Below are positions 16,419-25,579 of a DNA stretch of 64,000 nt, one piece after another. A program made the position numbers and the translations under genes. This stretch comes from Actinocatenispora rupis (GTDB lineage Bacteria > Actinomycetota > Actinomycetes > Mycobacteriales > Micromonosporaceae). Where the stretch lies: the NCBI RefSeq assembly GCF_016861975.1, contig NZ_BOMB01000021.1:62001-126000 (forward strand), in the 5' to 3' direction. The notes under the pieces were generated by a model. The model did no database searches. It was not told where the DNA came from and worked only from the letters and a program-made list of their open reading frames with translations. The stretch's first letter is position 1. Each line of letters opens with the position of its first letter.

Positions 16419-17138
16419 ATGCCGGTACTGGCGGCGGATCTGAAGATCAACTGGGCGCAGATGCCCACGTACAACACGATCATGGCGGTGGCGGCGGGCG
16501 CCGGGCTCCTGCTGGTCGTGTCCCTCGGGTACCTGCTGGTGCGGGGGCGGCGGGTGACGCCGGACGGCTGGGCGCTGGCGTTCGGGGTGCTGGGTCTCGT
16601 CCTGACGCTGACCGGCCTGCACATGACGCTGACCTGGCCCCTCGCCGCCGGCGGGTTCCCGTTCGACAACGTGATCTTCGGCGAGCCGGCGCTGGCGTTC
16701 GGGGTGCTGATGCTGGCGGCGGCGCTGTGGCTGTGGAAGCGCGGCGCCGTACTCGCCAAGGAACGCATCGCCGACGACGACGTGGCCGGGACGGTCGGCC
16801 GGGTGTCCGGTCCGGTGTCGCTGTTCGTGTTCGGGATGGGGCTGGCGTGCTTCGGCATCGCCGCCGCCGGCTGGCGGTACACGCTGTTCGCCGCGCCGCC
16901 ACAGGAGCCGATCTCCGGTCAGTTCGCGTCGCACCCACTGGTCGAGGCCACCTTCATGTCCCTCCTGTACGTGGGGGTCGGTGGCGGCGCGGTGCTGTTC
17001 CCGTTCGCGCTGCGGTGGCGGAACCGGCTGGTGGTGGGGCTGACCGGACTCGCCTGGGGGCTGTCCGGACTGGGGTTCCTCGTGTTCGGCGCGCTGAACT
17101 ACTTCACCCACATCGGGCTGATCGTCAACACGATGTGA
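16419..17138 (+). CDS. DUF981 family membrane protein
   Basis: A 239-residue integral membrane protein with about six or seven hydrophobic segments (for example MAVAAGAGLLLVVSLGYLLV near residue 22, FGVLGLVLTLTGLHMTLTW near 55, FGVLMLAAALWLW near 90, SLFVFGMGLACFGIAAAGW near 130, and GLTGLAWGLSGLGFLVFGAL near 207). The pattern and the GEPALAFGVLMLAAA block match DUF981 proteins, whose role is unknown. It is probably monocistronic. Its TGA and the stop of the convergent dtd gene share the hexamer TGATCA (17136-17141). Confidence 0.8.
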   Translation: MPVLAADLKINWAQMPTYNTIMAVAAGAGLLLVVSLGYLLVRGRRVTPDGWALAFGVLGLVLTLTGLHMTLTWPLAAGGFPFDNVIFGEPALAFGVLMLAAALWLWKRGAVLAKERIADDDVAGTVGRVSGPVSLFVFGMGLACFGIAAAGWRYTLFAAPPQEPISGQFASHPLVEATFMSLLYVGVGGGAVLFPFALRWRNRLVVGLTGLAWGLSGLGFLVFGALNYFTHIGLIVNTM

Positions 17139-17564
17139 TCAGCCGTCTTCCAGCAGGATCGTGCACGGGCCGACGTTGGTGGAGTGCACCAGCATGTGCG
17201 CCTGGAACTTCCCGGTCTCGACGGTCGCGCCCAGCTCCCGCAGCGCCGTCACGTACGACTCGACGAGCGGTTCGGCGACCTCGGCCGGGGCCGCCTGGTT
17301 CCACGACGGGCGGCGACCGCGGCGGGTGTCCGCGTACAAGGTGAACTGGCTGACGACGAGCACGGGTGCGGCGAGGTCGGCGGCGGACCGTTCGCCGTCC
17401 ATGATCCGCAGCCGGTACGCCTTCGCCGCGAGCCGCGCCGCCACCTCGGGCGTGTCCGTGTGCGTGACCCCGAGCAGTACGAGCAGCCCGTCGGTGATCT
17501 CGCCGACGGTCACGTCGTCGACGGTGACGCTGGCCCGGCTGACGGTCTGTACCACCGCGCGCAC
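17139..17564 (-). CDS. dtd: D-aminoacyl-tRNA deacylase
   Basis: A 141-residue protein, exactly the family length. DTD hydrolyses D-aminoacyl-tRNA (and Gly-tRNA(Ala)), protecting translation from D-amino acids. Signature motifs: RAVVQTVSRASV at the N-terminus, the SQFTLYAD catalytic block in the middle, and the cis-proline loop NVGPCTI at the C-terminus (usually N-x-GP-V-T; here Cys replaces Val). GTG 17564 was chosen since the conserved RAVVQ begins right after it and GAGAGGGG lies upstream, overlapping the end of the methyltransferase gene, so the pair is likely co-transcribed. Confidence 0.95.
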   Translation of the reverse strand: MRAVVQTVSRASVTVDDVTVGEITDGLLVLLGVTHTDTPEVAARLAAKAYRLRIMDGERSAADLAAPVLVVSQFTLYADTRRGRRPSWNQAAPAEVAEPLVESYVTALRELGATVETGKFQAHMLVHSTNVGPCTILLEDG

Positions 17565-17568
17565 GCGA

Positions 17569-19152
17569 TCAACCCCTCTCGGCTGGTGTCGAAACGACCT
17601 CCGCGGCGCGGAGCGCGTCGGCCGGTTTCGCGGTGGCCTCCGCGGTGGGGAGTGCGTCGGCCGGGACCAGGATGCCGCGTTCGACGAGGCCGGCGACGAC
17701 CGGCAGGGCCGCGTCGTACACGGCGGTGTCGTCGAGGCCGTGGGCGGCGGCGAGCAGGCCGAGCACGTCGCCGAGCGGCAGGGCGCCGGAGCAGCCGGCC
17801 ACCACGGCGGCGACCAGCTCGTCGGTCTCCTCCACCCAGCGGGCGCCCGCGGACAGCGCGAACCGCCGGGTGTGCACCGCCCAGCCGTCCGGGCCGAGGG
17901 CCGACTCGGCATGCAGCGCAAGGGAATCCGCCGCCCGCAGCCGGGTCGACAGCAGTGCCGGGCCCGGGTGCGCGCGCAGGAAGTCCTGCCGCGCGAACCA
18001 TTCCGGTACGAGGCCGCCGATCGGGTCGGTCGGCTGCCGCAGGTCCTCGATCCGTACGGTCGGGACCGCGTGCCCGCCGGCGCGCAGCGTCACGATGCCG
18101 AAGCCGACCGCCGCGACACCCTCCGCGTCGAACCAGTCCAGCCAGTCGCCCGCCGCCGCGTCGCCACCGCCCGCGCCCGCCGTACTGTCCGCCAGCCACA
18201 TCCGCACGTACTCCGCCGGCGTGCTCACCTCGCGCTGCACGATCCACGCGTCCAGCCCCGTACCGGCGAGGAAGCCGGCGAGCCGGTCCACCCAGTCGCC
18301 GTCCGCCGGGTGGATCCAGTTCGCGAGGAACTGCGCGTACCCGCCGTCGGTCAGCAGGCCGGGCATCGCCGCGACCAGCTCCGCGCAGACCGCGTCCCCC
18401 GCCCGCCCCGAGTCCCGGTACGTGAAGTGGTCCCGGCTCGTCGGCCCCACGATGAACGGCGGGTTGCTCACCACCAGGTCGAAGCGCCGGCCCGCGACCG
18501 GACCGACCAGGTCGCCGGCGAGCAGTTCCCAGTCCTGGCCGGACAGCGCCGCCGTCGTCGCCGCGTACCGCAGGGCGCGGGTGCTGAGGTCGGTGGCGGT
18601 GACCCGGCCGGCGTGCCGCGACAGGTGCAGCGCCTGCACCCCGCAGCCGGTACCGAGGTCCAGAGCCGTGCCCACCGGTACCCGGGTGGTGGCGAGCGCG
18701 AGCGTGGTGGACGCCCCGCCGACCCCGAGTACGTGGTCGGCGGGGAGCGGGCCGCGCAGCGTCGCCGGCAGGTCCGCGACCGTCCACCAGGTGTCGCCCG
18801 GCTCCGACGCGTCCACGTCGCCGTACGGGTGGATCTCGACGCCGGCGCGCAGCCCGTCGCCGTCCGGTACGAGGAGGCCGGCGGCGAGCGCGTCGGACAC
18901 GTCCACCTGACCGAACGCGGTGGCGACCGCGGCGGCCGGCTCGGTCGAACCGGCCAGGAACAGCCGGGCCAGCGTCGCCTGCGGGTCGTCGCCGGTCAGC
19001 CAACGGCGCACCAGCGGAGCCTCACCGGCCCGTACGGCGGCGGCGGTGCGCGCGTCCATCCGCGCCGACAGCTCCGGCCCCGTGTACCCGGCGGCGAAGA
19101 GCGCGTCACGGAGCCGGCGTACCCCGTCGGAGCCCAGCAGCGGTTCGATCAC
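17569..19152 (-). CDS. Class I SAM-dependent methyltransferase with N-terminal DUF7059 domain
   Basis: A 527-residue protein. The N-terminal ~150 residues (LRDALFAAGYTGPELSARM...) match the actinobacterial DUF7059 domain; the central part is a Rossmann methyltransferase with motif I ALDLGTGCGVQALHLS and the NPPF motif in LVVSNPPFIVG, typical of enzymes that methylate exocyclic amines of bases or glutamine (RsmC/HemK-like). The C-terminal ~200 residues are an extra domain of unknown role. GTG 19152 is the first start giving the conserved N-terminus. An rRNA or tRNA target is plausible given the downstream dtd gene, but unproven. Confidence 0.8.
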   Translation of the reverse strand: MIEPLLGSDGVRRLRDALFAAGYTGPELSARMDARTAAAVRAGEAPLVRRWLTGDDPQATLARLFLAGSTEPAAAVATAFGQVDVSDALAAGLLVPDGDGLRAGVEIHPYGDVDASEPGDTWWTVADLPATLRGPLPADHVLGVGGASTTLALATTRVPVGTALDLGTGCGVQALHLSRHAGRVTATDLSTRALRYAATTAALSGQDWELLAGDLVGPVAGRRFDLVVSNPPFIVGPTSRDHFTYRDSGRAGDAVCAELVAAMPGLLTDGGYAQFLANWIHPADGDWVDRLAGFLAGTGLDAWIVQREVSTPAEYVRMWLADSTAGAGGGDAAAGDWLDWFDAEGVAAVGFGIVTLRAGGHAVPTVRIEDLRQPTDPIGGLVPEWFARQDFLRAHPGPALLSTRLRAADSLALHAESALGPDGWAVHTRRFALSAGARWVEETDELVAAVVAGCSGALPLGDVLGLLAAAHGLDDTAVYDAALPVVAGLVERGILVPADALPTAEATAKPADALRAAEVVSTPAERG

Positions 19153-19240
19153 CGTGCCATCGTCGCGCGTGCCCCCACCCGTGGCCGGCCCGGGGTACCG
19201 GTGGGAGGATCGGGGTGTACCCCAGCGAATCGAGGCACCC

Positions 19241-19594
19241 GTGAAGCGCACCACCGGTCGCCCGGTGCTGATCACCGACGCGGAGAAGAGCCAGGACGCG
19301 CAGCTGCACAGCCGCGAGATCCGGTACGCGGTGATGATGGGGATCCGGGTGGTGTGTCTGGTCGCGGGCGCGCTCCTGGCGTACGCGCGGGTGCCGCTGT
19401 GGGGCGTCTGGTCCGGCCTGTGTGTCGTCGGCATGGTGCTGCTGCCGTGGATGGCCGTGATCATCGCGAACGACCGGCTGCCGCGCCAGGAGCACACGCT
19501 CCGCCACCGGTTGCACCGGCAGACCCCGGAACCGCCGGCCGAGCCCCCCGCGCTGCCCACCGCCGCGGACCGCACCCTCGACCAGGAACCGTAA
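19241..19594 (+). CDS. DUF3099 family membrane protein
   Basis: A 117-residue protein: N-terminal VLITDAEKSQDAQLHSRE is the DUF3099 signature, followed by two hydrophobic segments (MMGIRVVCLVAGALLAYA and LWGVWSGLCVVGMVLLPWMAVIIAN) and a proline-rich tail. Function unknown. GTG 19241 begins at the conserved block. It is divergent from the methyltransferase gene. A DUF3099 gene next to sigB is a conserved neighbourhood in mycobacteria; here it is about 4.5 kb from the sigB-like gene. Confidence 0.85.
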   Translation: MKRTTGRPVLITDAEKSQDAQLHSREIRYAVMMGIRVVCLVAGALLAYARVPLWGVWSGLCVVGMVLLPWMAVIIANDRLPRQEHTLRHRLHRQTPEPPAEPPALPTAADRTLDQEP

Positions 19595-19659
19595 CCACCG
19601 CACGGCTCCCGCCGCCGCGCCAACGCCGACCGTGACCCGTGGCGTACCGCCGGGCCGGG

Positions 19660-20568
19660 TCAGCGAGGGCGGGCGCCGAGGGTGGCGACGGCGCGGGCGC
19701 CGAGCGTCGCGCCGGCCCGGAGCGAGGCGGCCGGGTCCGCGCCGGACAGTTCCGCGGCGAGCAGCCCGGCGGCGAACGCGTCGCCCGCGCCGGTCGGATC
19801 CACCGCCTCGACGGCGACGGCCGGTACGCGGACCAGATCGTCGGCGGTGGCGCGGACCGCGCCGTCCGGGCCGAGTTTCACCACGACGGACCGGGCCAGC
19901 GCGGTGAGGGCGCGGGCGGCGTCGGCCGGGTCGGCGGCGGGGTCGCCGACGAGTACGCGGGCCTCGTCGAGGTTGGCGAACAGCAGATCGGTACCGCGCA
20001 GCCAGTCGGCGGCGGCGTCGCCGGCGGCGCGCAGCGGGCCGGCGGACGCGGCGTCGATGCTGGTGGTCAGCCCGGCGTCGCGCGCGGCGGCGAGGGCGGC
20101 CAGCGCCGCGGGCCGGGAACCCTCGTCGAACAGCGGGTACGCGGAGAGGTGCAGGTGCCGCGCGCCGGCGTCCCGTACGGCGGCGGTGACGTGGGCGGGG
20201 GACAGCAGGTGGTTGGCGCCGCGGTCGCAGAGCATGGTGCGGTCGGCCGGGTCGCTGAGGACGACGATCGCGCCGGTGTTGCCGGCGACCCGTTCGACCG
20301 CGCAGTCGACGCCGGCGGCGGTCAGCTCGGCGAGCCGGGCGGCCCCCGCGTCGTCCGTACCGACGGCGCCGATGAGCGTCACCGGCGTACCGGTGGTGGC
20401 GAGCCAGGCGGCCGTGTTCGCGGCGGAGCCGCCGGCGGACAACCCGATCCGTACGGCGGTGTCGGTGCCGAGGGCGAGGCCACCGGACAGCGGGGCGGGG
20501 AGTACCGCGAGGATGTCGGTGGCGATGTCGCCGACCACCAGCACCCGGCCGGTGGGGTCAGTGCGCAT
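19660..20568 (-). CDS. psuK: PfkB-family carbohydrate kinase, probable pseudouridine kinase
   Basis: A 302-residue ribokinase-fold enzyme. GGSAANTA near residue 46 is the PfkB N-terminal signature; [18 protein letters not shown] near residue 250 is the C-terminal signature with the GAGD catalytic base. It overlaps the end of psuG by 11 bp, which is the main reason to call it pseudouridine kinase: PsuK phosphorylates pseudouridine to its 5'-phosphate, which PsuG then cleaves. Sequence alone would fit other nucleoside or sugar kinases. ATG 20568 chosen; GTCAGTGCGC upstream lies within psuG. Confidence 0.85.
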   Translation of the reverse strand: MRTDPTGRVLVVGDIATDILAVLPAPLSGGLALGTDTAVRIGLSAGGSAANTAAWLATTGTPVTLIGAVGTDDAGAARLAELTAAGVDCAVERVAGNTGAIVVLSDPADRTMLCDRGANHLLSPAHVTAAVRDAGARHLHLSAYPLFDEGSRPAALAALAAARDAGLTTSIDAASAGPLRAAGDAAADWLRGTDLLFANLDEARVLVGDPAADPADAARALTALARSVVVKLGPDGAVRATADDLVRVPAVAVEAVDPTGAGDAFAAGLLAAELSGADPAASLRAGATLGARAVATLGARPR

Positions 20569-21475
20569 CGGTGCGGGCGACGGCGATGCGCGCGGCGAGG
20601 TCCGCGTTGCGCAGGATGATCCGTACGTTGACCGCGAGGCTCTCCCCGCCGGTGTGCTCGTGCATGTACGACAGCAGGTACGGCGTGACGTCGTGCCCGG
20701 TGACGCCGTCGGCGGCCATCCCGGCGAGCGCGTCGCGCAGTACCCGGTCGTGCAGCTCGGGGTCGATCTGCTGGTCGGCCGGCAACGGGTTCGCCACCAG
20801 CACCCCACCCTCCTGTACGCCGTGGCCGGCGCGCGCGGCGAGCACTGCGGCGATCTGCTCGGGCGAGTCGACCTGCCAGTCCAGCCCGTACCCGGAGTCG
20901 GTCAGGTAGAAGCCGGGGAAGCGGGTCGTGCGGTAGCCGAGCACGGTGACGCCGAGCGTCTCCAACCGTTCGAGCGTGGCGGGCACGTCGAGGATCGACT
21001 TCACGCCGGCGCACACCACGCAGATCGGCGTACGTGACAGGGCGGTGAGGTCGGCCGACTCGTCCCACGAGTCGCGCGCCGCCCGGTGCACGCCGCCGAG
21101 GCCGCCGGTGGCGAACACGCCGATGCCCGCGCGTACCGCGATGGCGGAGGTGGCGGCGACCGTGGTGGCGCCGTCGACGCCGGCCGCCGCCGCGGGCGCC
21201 AGGTCGCGTACGGACAGCTTCACGACGCCGTCGGCGTTCGCCAGGCGTTCCAGGGCCGCGTCGTCCAGCCCGACGGTGATCCGGCCGGCGAGCATCCCGA
21301 TCGTGGCCGGCACGGCGCCCGCCGCGCGTACCGTCGCCTCGATCTCGCGCGCCACCCGCAGGTTGTCCGGCTGCGGCAGGCCGTGCGAGATGATCGTGCT
21401 CTCCAGCGCCACCACCGGCCGTCCGTCGGCCAGCGCCGCCGCCACCTCGTCACCCAAGCTGATCTCGTACGTCAC
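20558..21475 (-). CDS. psuG: Pseudouridine-5'-phosphate glycosidase
   Basis: A 305-residue enzyme that splits pseudouridine 5'-phosphate to uracil and ribose 5-phosphate, the second step of pseudouridine breakdown. Family blocks are clear: [12 protein letters not shown] near the N-terminus, [11 protein letters not shown] with the following ESADL, the lysine in CAGVKSILD, and [18 protein letters not shown], then VANPLP and E(L)-rich C-terminus. GTG 21475 is chosen, since the conserved LGDEVAAAL starts soon after. It is divergent from the DUF3039 gene with a 149-bp region between them, and is co-transcribed with psuK. Confidence 0.95.
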   Translation of the reverse strand: MTYEISLGDEVAAALADGRPVVALESTIISHGLPQPDNLRVAREIEATVRAAGAVPATIGMLAGRITVGLDDAALERLANADGVVKLSVRDLAPAAAAGVDGATTVAATSAIAVRAGIGVFATGGLGGVHRAARDSWDESADLTALSRTPICVVCAGVKSILDVPATLERLETLGVTVLGYRTTRFPGFYLTDSGYGLDWQVDSPEQIAAVLAARAGHGVQEGGVLVANPLPADQQIDPELHDRVLRDALAGMAADGVTGHDVTPYLLSYMHEHTGGESLAVNVRIILRNADLAARIAVARTDAH

Positions 21476-21624
21476 GCCGTCACGGTACGGCGGGCACCTG
21501 TCCGGCGTGCCGTCAGGCGCTCGTACTGTGCGCGTGGGCATTGGCAGCCGCCCCGGCGTACCTGCGACACTGGGGGCCAGGTAGGCGGAGCCGAGGCGCG
21601 TCACGCGCCCGGAGGGAGGCATAC

Positions 21625-21849
21625 GTGAGCACGCTCACCGAACCCGAGGTCCGGCCCCGGGACAGCGACACCGACGACGGCCCGGACATGTTCCACTACG
21701 TGAAGAAGGAGAAGATCGCCGAGAGCGCGGTGATGGGCACGTTCGTGCGCGCGCTGTGCGGCGAGACGTTCCCCGTCACGAAGGCGGCGAAGCCGGGCTC
21801 CCCGGTCTGCCCGCGCTGCAAGGAGATCTACGAGTCGATGTCGGCCTGA
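21625..21849 (+). CDS. DUF3039 family protein, small zinc-ribbon-like
   Basis: A 74-residue acidic protein. [16 protein letters not shown] and ALCGE followed by CPRCKEIY are the DUF3039 signature; the cysteines CG...CPRC could bind zinc. Widely conserved single-copy gene of actinobacteria with no known function. GTG 21625 has GGAGGGAGG about 6 nt upstream, a strong Shine-Dalgarno. Its 3' end overlaps the YihY/BrkB gene by 22 bp in convergent orientation, and this pairing is also found next to sigB in mycobacteria. Confidence 0.9.
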   Translation: MSTLTEPEVRPRDSDTDDGPDMFHYVKKEKIAESAVMGTFVRALCGETFPVTKAAKPGSPVCPRCKEIYESMSA

Positions 21850-23159
21850 GCCTGGTCCCGGTCCGGTTCGGCGGCGCGCTCCCGGCGCGGTCCCGAGCCG
21901 TCCGTTCCGGCCTCCTCCGGCATGTCGGCGGCGTCGTTCCGGCGCCGCTTCGTCATGTCCGGCGTACCCGAGGCGCCGTTCCGGCGCCGCTCCGTACCGT
22001 CCGGGGCGTGCATGGTGCCGTCCTCGACAGAGGAGGCCGCGGCGCTGCTCGGCCTGGCGCGGGTGCCCGGCGCGTCGGCGGCGCCGTCCTCGTGGCGTGT
22101 CGCGCCGTCCGCGTCCCCGGGGTTCGCCGCCGCCGGCTCCGGCAGCTCGGCCGTCTTCTCGTCGGTACGCCGGCTGCGGACCCGGGTCGCCGTCTCGCGC
22201 AGCCACTCGCCGGCCCGCGCCCGGGTGCCCCGCGGCCACCGCTCCTCCAGCGCCGCGTTGAACTCCGCCCCCAGCAGTACGGCGAAGGCCAGCGCGTAGA
22301 AGTACATCAGGGTCAGGATCGGGGCGGCGAGCGTCGAGTACACGCGCAGGTTGGTGGCGATGGCCGTGAAGTAGACCTGCAACCCGTACGACAGGCCCAG
22401 GAAGAGGATCAGCGCCACCGCCGCGCCGGGGAACGCCCGCCGCCAGCGCAGCCGTACCGGCGTGGCGAGGTGGTAGAAGGTGCTGATCCCGGTGAACACG
22501 ACGATGCCGAGGACCGGCCAGTACAGGCCGTGCACGATGGTCGAGATGACCCGGTGCCAGCTGCCGGAGAACAGCCTGTCGAGCGCGCCCGGCCCGAACA
22601 CCACCGCCGGCAGCACGACCACCCCGGCCGCCACCGTGAACAGGTACAACCGGAGCGCGACGAGCCGGCTGCGGACCGCGCCGCGCAGGTCGCGCTGGCC
22701 GTACGCGATGGTGATGGTGTTGACGAACGTCGCGGTCGCGGACGAACCGGACCACAGGGCGATGATCGTGCCGATCCCAATCACGTCGGTACGGTTCTGG
22801 TCCAGGATCTGGCTCACCACCGGCGCCACGACCTGGTCGATCACCCGCGGCGTCAGCACCTTGCCGGCGGTGTCCAGCGCCCAGTCGCGGATCTGGTCCA
22901 CGGCGTCCGGCCCGATCCACCGCGCCGCGTACCCCAGCGTGCCGAGCAGCGCGATCAGCAGCGACGGCAACGACAGCAGCTGCCAGAACGCCGATTCGGC
23001 CGACATGCCGAGGATGCGGTCGTGCCACGCCTTCGCCAGCGTGCGCCGGCTCACCGAGAGCGCGGCACGCACGCCCGAGACCACCCGGCGACCACGATGA
23101 CGTGACATCCCCACCACCGGCCCGACCGGGGCATCATCGGGCGCTGCATGCGAGGCCAT
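21828..23159 (-). CDS. YihY/virulence factor BrkB family inner-membrane protein
   Basis: A 443-residue protein. After a basic N-terminus come five or six membrane segments of the YihY fold: FWQLLSLPSLLIALLGTLGY, the DVIGIGTIIALWSGSSAT region, LYLFTVAAGVVVLPAVVF, YWPVLGIVVFTGISTFYHLA, AVALILFLGLSYGLQVYF and LAAPILTLMYFYALAFAVLLGAEFNAALE, the last with the family GAEFNA motif. The ~130-residue C-terminal tail is hydrophilic, Arg/Glu-rich, with internal repeats of the type PEEAGTDGSG / GTERRRNGASGTPDMTKRRRN. Role in envelope function is unproven despite the name. Start uncertain: ATG 23159 or ATG 23108. Confidence 0.85.
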   Translation of the reverse strand: MASHAAPDDAPVGPVVGMSRHRGRRVVSGVRAALSVSRRTLAKAWHDRILGMSAESAFWQLLSLPSLLIALLGTLGYAARWIGPDAVDQIRDWALDTAGKVLTPRVIDQVVAPVVSQILDQNRTDVIGIGTIIALWSGSSATATFVNTITIAYGQRDLRGAVRSRLVALRLYLFTVAAGVVVLPAVVFGPGALDRLFSGSWHRVISTIVHGLYWPVLGIVVFTGISTFYHLATPVRLRWRRAFPGAAVALILFLGLSYGLQVYFTAIATNLRVYSTLAAPILTLMYFYALAFAVLLGAEFNAALEERWPRGTRARAGEWLRETATRVRSRRTDEKTAELPEPAAANPGDADGATRHEDGAADAPGTRARPSSAAASSVEDGTMHAPDGTERRRNGASGTPDMTKRRRNDAADMPEEAGTDGSGPRRERAAEPDRDQAQADIDS

Positions 23160-23394
23160 GAGCAGAACGGTACGTGCTGCCCCCTTCCAGTGTGCGCCAG
23201 GTACCACCGCGGCGGGGTGTCTCGGCCGTCCCGCCCGACCGGCCGCTAGTCTGATTGACGGCCCTCGCCCGACCCCGGCGCCGACCACGGCGGACCGGCC
23301 CAGGCGGGGGTGTCGTGTGCCCAGGCGTCCGCCTCGTCCACCTCACCGCCCGTCACGCGGCGCACCACACCACGTACGTCGAAGGGGGAGTGCC

Positions 23395-25107
23395 GTGCCC
23401 GTCAGACCGTCGCCCGATGCCGCGCCCCCGTTGCGCGCATGGCAACGCAAGGCCCTGGTCGAGTACCTGCGGAGGCGCAGCGACGACTTCCTCGCGGTCG
23501 CCACGCCCGGCGCCGGCAAGACCACGTTCGCGCTGCGTATCGCCGCCGAACTGCTCGCCGACGGCACCGTCGACTCGGTCACCGTGGTCGCGCCGACCGA
23601 GCACCTGAAGACGCAGTGGGCGCAGGCCGCCGCCCGGGTCGGAATCCAGCTCGACGCGAACTTCCGCAACTCCGACGTGCACACGTCCGCCGACTTCCAC
23701 GGCGTCGCCATCACGTACGCGCAGGTCGGAATGGACCCGGGCGTGCACAGGCGGCGCGTCATGACCCGGTCCAGCCTGGTCGTCCTCGACGAGGTGCACC
23801 ACGCCGGCGACGCGAAGACCTGGGGCGACGGCGTGCGCACCGCGTTCGGTCCGGCGGTCCGGCGGCTGGCGCTGACCGGCACGCCGTTCCGGTCCGACGA
23901 CAACCCCATCCCCTTCGTCCGGTACGAGCGCGGCGGCGACGGCCTGCTGCGCTCCGCCGCCGACAGCACGTACGGCTACTCCGACGCGCTCGCCGACGGC
24001 GTCGTCCGCCCCGTCATGTTCCTCGCGTACTCCGGCGAGGCGCGCTGGCGCACCAGCGCCGGCGACGAGCTCGCCGTACGGCTCGGTGAGCCGCTGACCA
24101 AGGACCTCACCGCACAGGCGTGGCGTACCGCGCTGGACCCGCGGGGCGAGTGGATGCCGCAGGTGCTGCGCGCCGCCGACAACCGGCTCCGCGTCCTGCG
24201 CGCCGGGGGCATGACCGACGCCGGCGGCCTCGTCATCGCCACCGACCAGAACGCCGCCCGGTCGTACGCGAAGCTGCTGCACACCATCACCGGCGAGGCG
24301 CCCACCGTCGTCCTGTCCGACGACGACGGGGCGAGCGCGCGGATCGCCGAGTTCGCCGAGTCCGACGCGCGCTGGCTCATCGCCGTACGGATGGTCTCCG
24401 AGGGCGTCGACATCCCGCGCCTCGCCGTCGGCGTGTACGCCACCAGCGCGTCCACGCCGCTGTTCTTCGCCCAGGCCATCGGCCGGTTCGTCCGGGCCCG
24501 CCGCCCCGGCGAGACCGCCAACGTCTTCCTGCCCTCCGTCACCCCCCTCCTCGAACTCGCCAGCGCCATGGAAGCCGAACGCGACCACGTGCTCGGCGCG
24601 CCCAAGAAGGACGGCTGGGACGACGACGCGCTCGCCGAAGCCCAGCGCGCCGAGGACGCCGCCGGCGAACTCGAACGCGGCGTCGAACACCTCTCCGCCA
24701 CCGCCGAACTCGACCAGGTCATCTACGACGGCACCTCGTTCGGCACCCCCATCGCCGCCGGTACTCCCGAGGAGGAGGAGTTCCTCGGCCTGCCCGGCCT
24801 GCTCACCCCCGACCAGGTGCAGACCCTGCTGTCCAAGCGCCAGGCCGAACAGCTCGCCCGGCAGAAGTCCCACTCGCCGAGCACCCCGCCGCCGCCGTCC
24901 GGACCCAACCGGGACATGACCACCGCCGAACGCCGGGTCACGCTGCGCCGCCAGCTCAACGCGCTCGTCGGCGCCGAGCACAACCGTACGGGCAAGCCGC
25001 ACGGCCAGATCCACGCCGCACTCCGCCGCTCCTGCGGCGGCCCGCCGAGCGCCCAGGCCACCGTCGAACAGCTCGAAGAGCGCATAGCCACCATCCAGTC
25101 GTGGTAG
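23395..25107 (+). CDS. DEAD/DEAH-box (DEVH) superfamily 2 helicase
   Basis: A 570-residue SF2 ATPase. Motif I is ATPGAGKTT (residues 36-44), motif II LVVLDEVHHAG (DEVH), motif III-like LTGTPFRSD, and motif VI QAIGRFVRARR; VSEGVDIPRLAVG is motif V. The fold resembles the type III restriction Res subunit and UvrB/Rad25-like helicases, but no nuclease or methyltransferase partner is adjacent. The C-terminal ~120 residues carry a helical LRRQLNALVGAEHNRTG region typical of the actinobacterial family. GTG 23395 has GAAGGGGGA about 6 nt upstream. Likely a DNA repair or RNA-remodelling enzyme; not assigned. Confidence 0.87.
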   Translation: MPVRPSPDAAPPLRAWQRKALVEYLRRRSDDFLAVATPGAGKTTFALRIAAELLADGTVDSVTVVAPTEHLKTQWAQAAARVGIQLDANFRNSDVHTSADFHGVAITYAQVGMDPGVHRRRVMTRSSLVVLDEVHHAGDAKTWGDGVRTAFGPAVRRLALTGTPFRSDDNPIPFVRYERGGDGLLRSAADSTYGYSDALADGVVRPVMFLAYSGEARWRTSAGDELAVRLGEPLTKDLTAQAWRTALDPRGEWMPQVLRAADNRLRVLRAGGMTDAGGLVIATDQNAARSYAKLLHTITGEAPTVVLSDDDGASARIAEFAESDARWLIAVRMVSEGVDIPRLAVGVYATSASTPLFFAQAIGRFVRARRPGETANVFLPSVTPLLELASAMEAERDHVLGAPKKDGWDDDALAEAQRAEDAAGELERGVEHLSATAELDQVIYDGTSFGTPIAAGTPEEEEFLGLPGLLTPDQVQTLLSKRQAEQLARQKSHSPSTPPPPSGPNRDMTTAERRVTLRRQLNALVGAEHNRTGKPHGQIHAALRRSCGGPPSAQATVEQLEERIATIQSW

Positions 25108-25390
25108 CTGGCGCTGCGCCGCACCTGGGACGTCCGCTCGCGGCGTTGTCGTCGGGCCCGAGTGCTTGACGCACACGGACCCTCCTCCGCCTTGCGAGCG
25201 AACGCCCCAGGCACGGCTCGCTCCCGTCCCCACACATCACCGTGGAACCCGACCGAATCAGGGAAAACCCAGCCGGCCTCGGGCGCCCTCAGGCCGAGCG
25301 TGGGTCAGACGCGGCGTGGCAACCCCGGGGCCGGTGTCGTGGGGAAACCCGGCGGGGTATTGGAGGGCTTCCGGCCGATCCGGGTAACCG

Positions 25391-25436
25391 AACCCGACGG
25401 GGCGTGGGGCAGCAACCCGACGGGGCGTGGGGCAGC
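25391..25436. repeat. Exact 23-bp tandem duplication
   Basis: Bases 25391-25413 and 25414-25436 are identical, beginning AACCCGACGGGGCGTGGGG. Single-base changes are absent, so the duplication is recent. Related ACCCGRCGGGG motifs precede it at about 25347. Confidence 0.85.
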
Positions 25437-25524
25437 GTTGATCGCGTCGGGTGGGGGCTTTCGCCGGTTACGGGGTGGGCTCCGGTTCCGCTACGGGCGA
25501 ACAAACGGAGGGGCCGGATACGGC

Positions 25525-25554
25525 GGAACGCCCCGACGGGGGTCGGGGCGTTCC
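25525..25554 (-). terminator. Strong hairpin downstream of the DUF7455 gene
   Basis: GGAACGCCCCGAC (25525-25537) pairs perfectly with GTCGGGGCGTTCC (25542-25554) around a GGGG loop. It lies 26 bp beyond the stop of the minus-strand DUF7455 gene and facing the helicase gene, so it can stop transcription from both sides. No T-run. Confidence 0.75.
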
Positions 25555-25579
25555 GGATCGGTTATGGGGTTTGTCTGGT

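Larger units (their letters stand above)
25108..25579. other. Non-coding region with direct repeats
   Basis: 472 bases without a supported gene. Contains ACCCGACGGGG-type motifs, an exact tandem duplication at 25391-25436 and a strong hairpin at 25525-25554. Reading frames across it give only low-complexity Gly/Arg/Pro peptides. Confidence 0.55.

Noticed and set aside
23395-25107. Type III restriction-modification or phage-defence helicase
   Set aside because: Only the helicase is present; no Mod methyltransferase, nuclease or defence partner in the neighbourhood, and the family is a conserved chromosomal actinobacterial gene.
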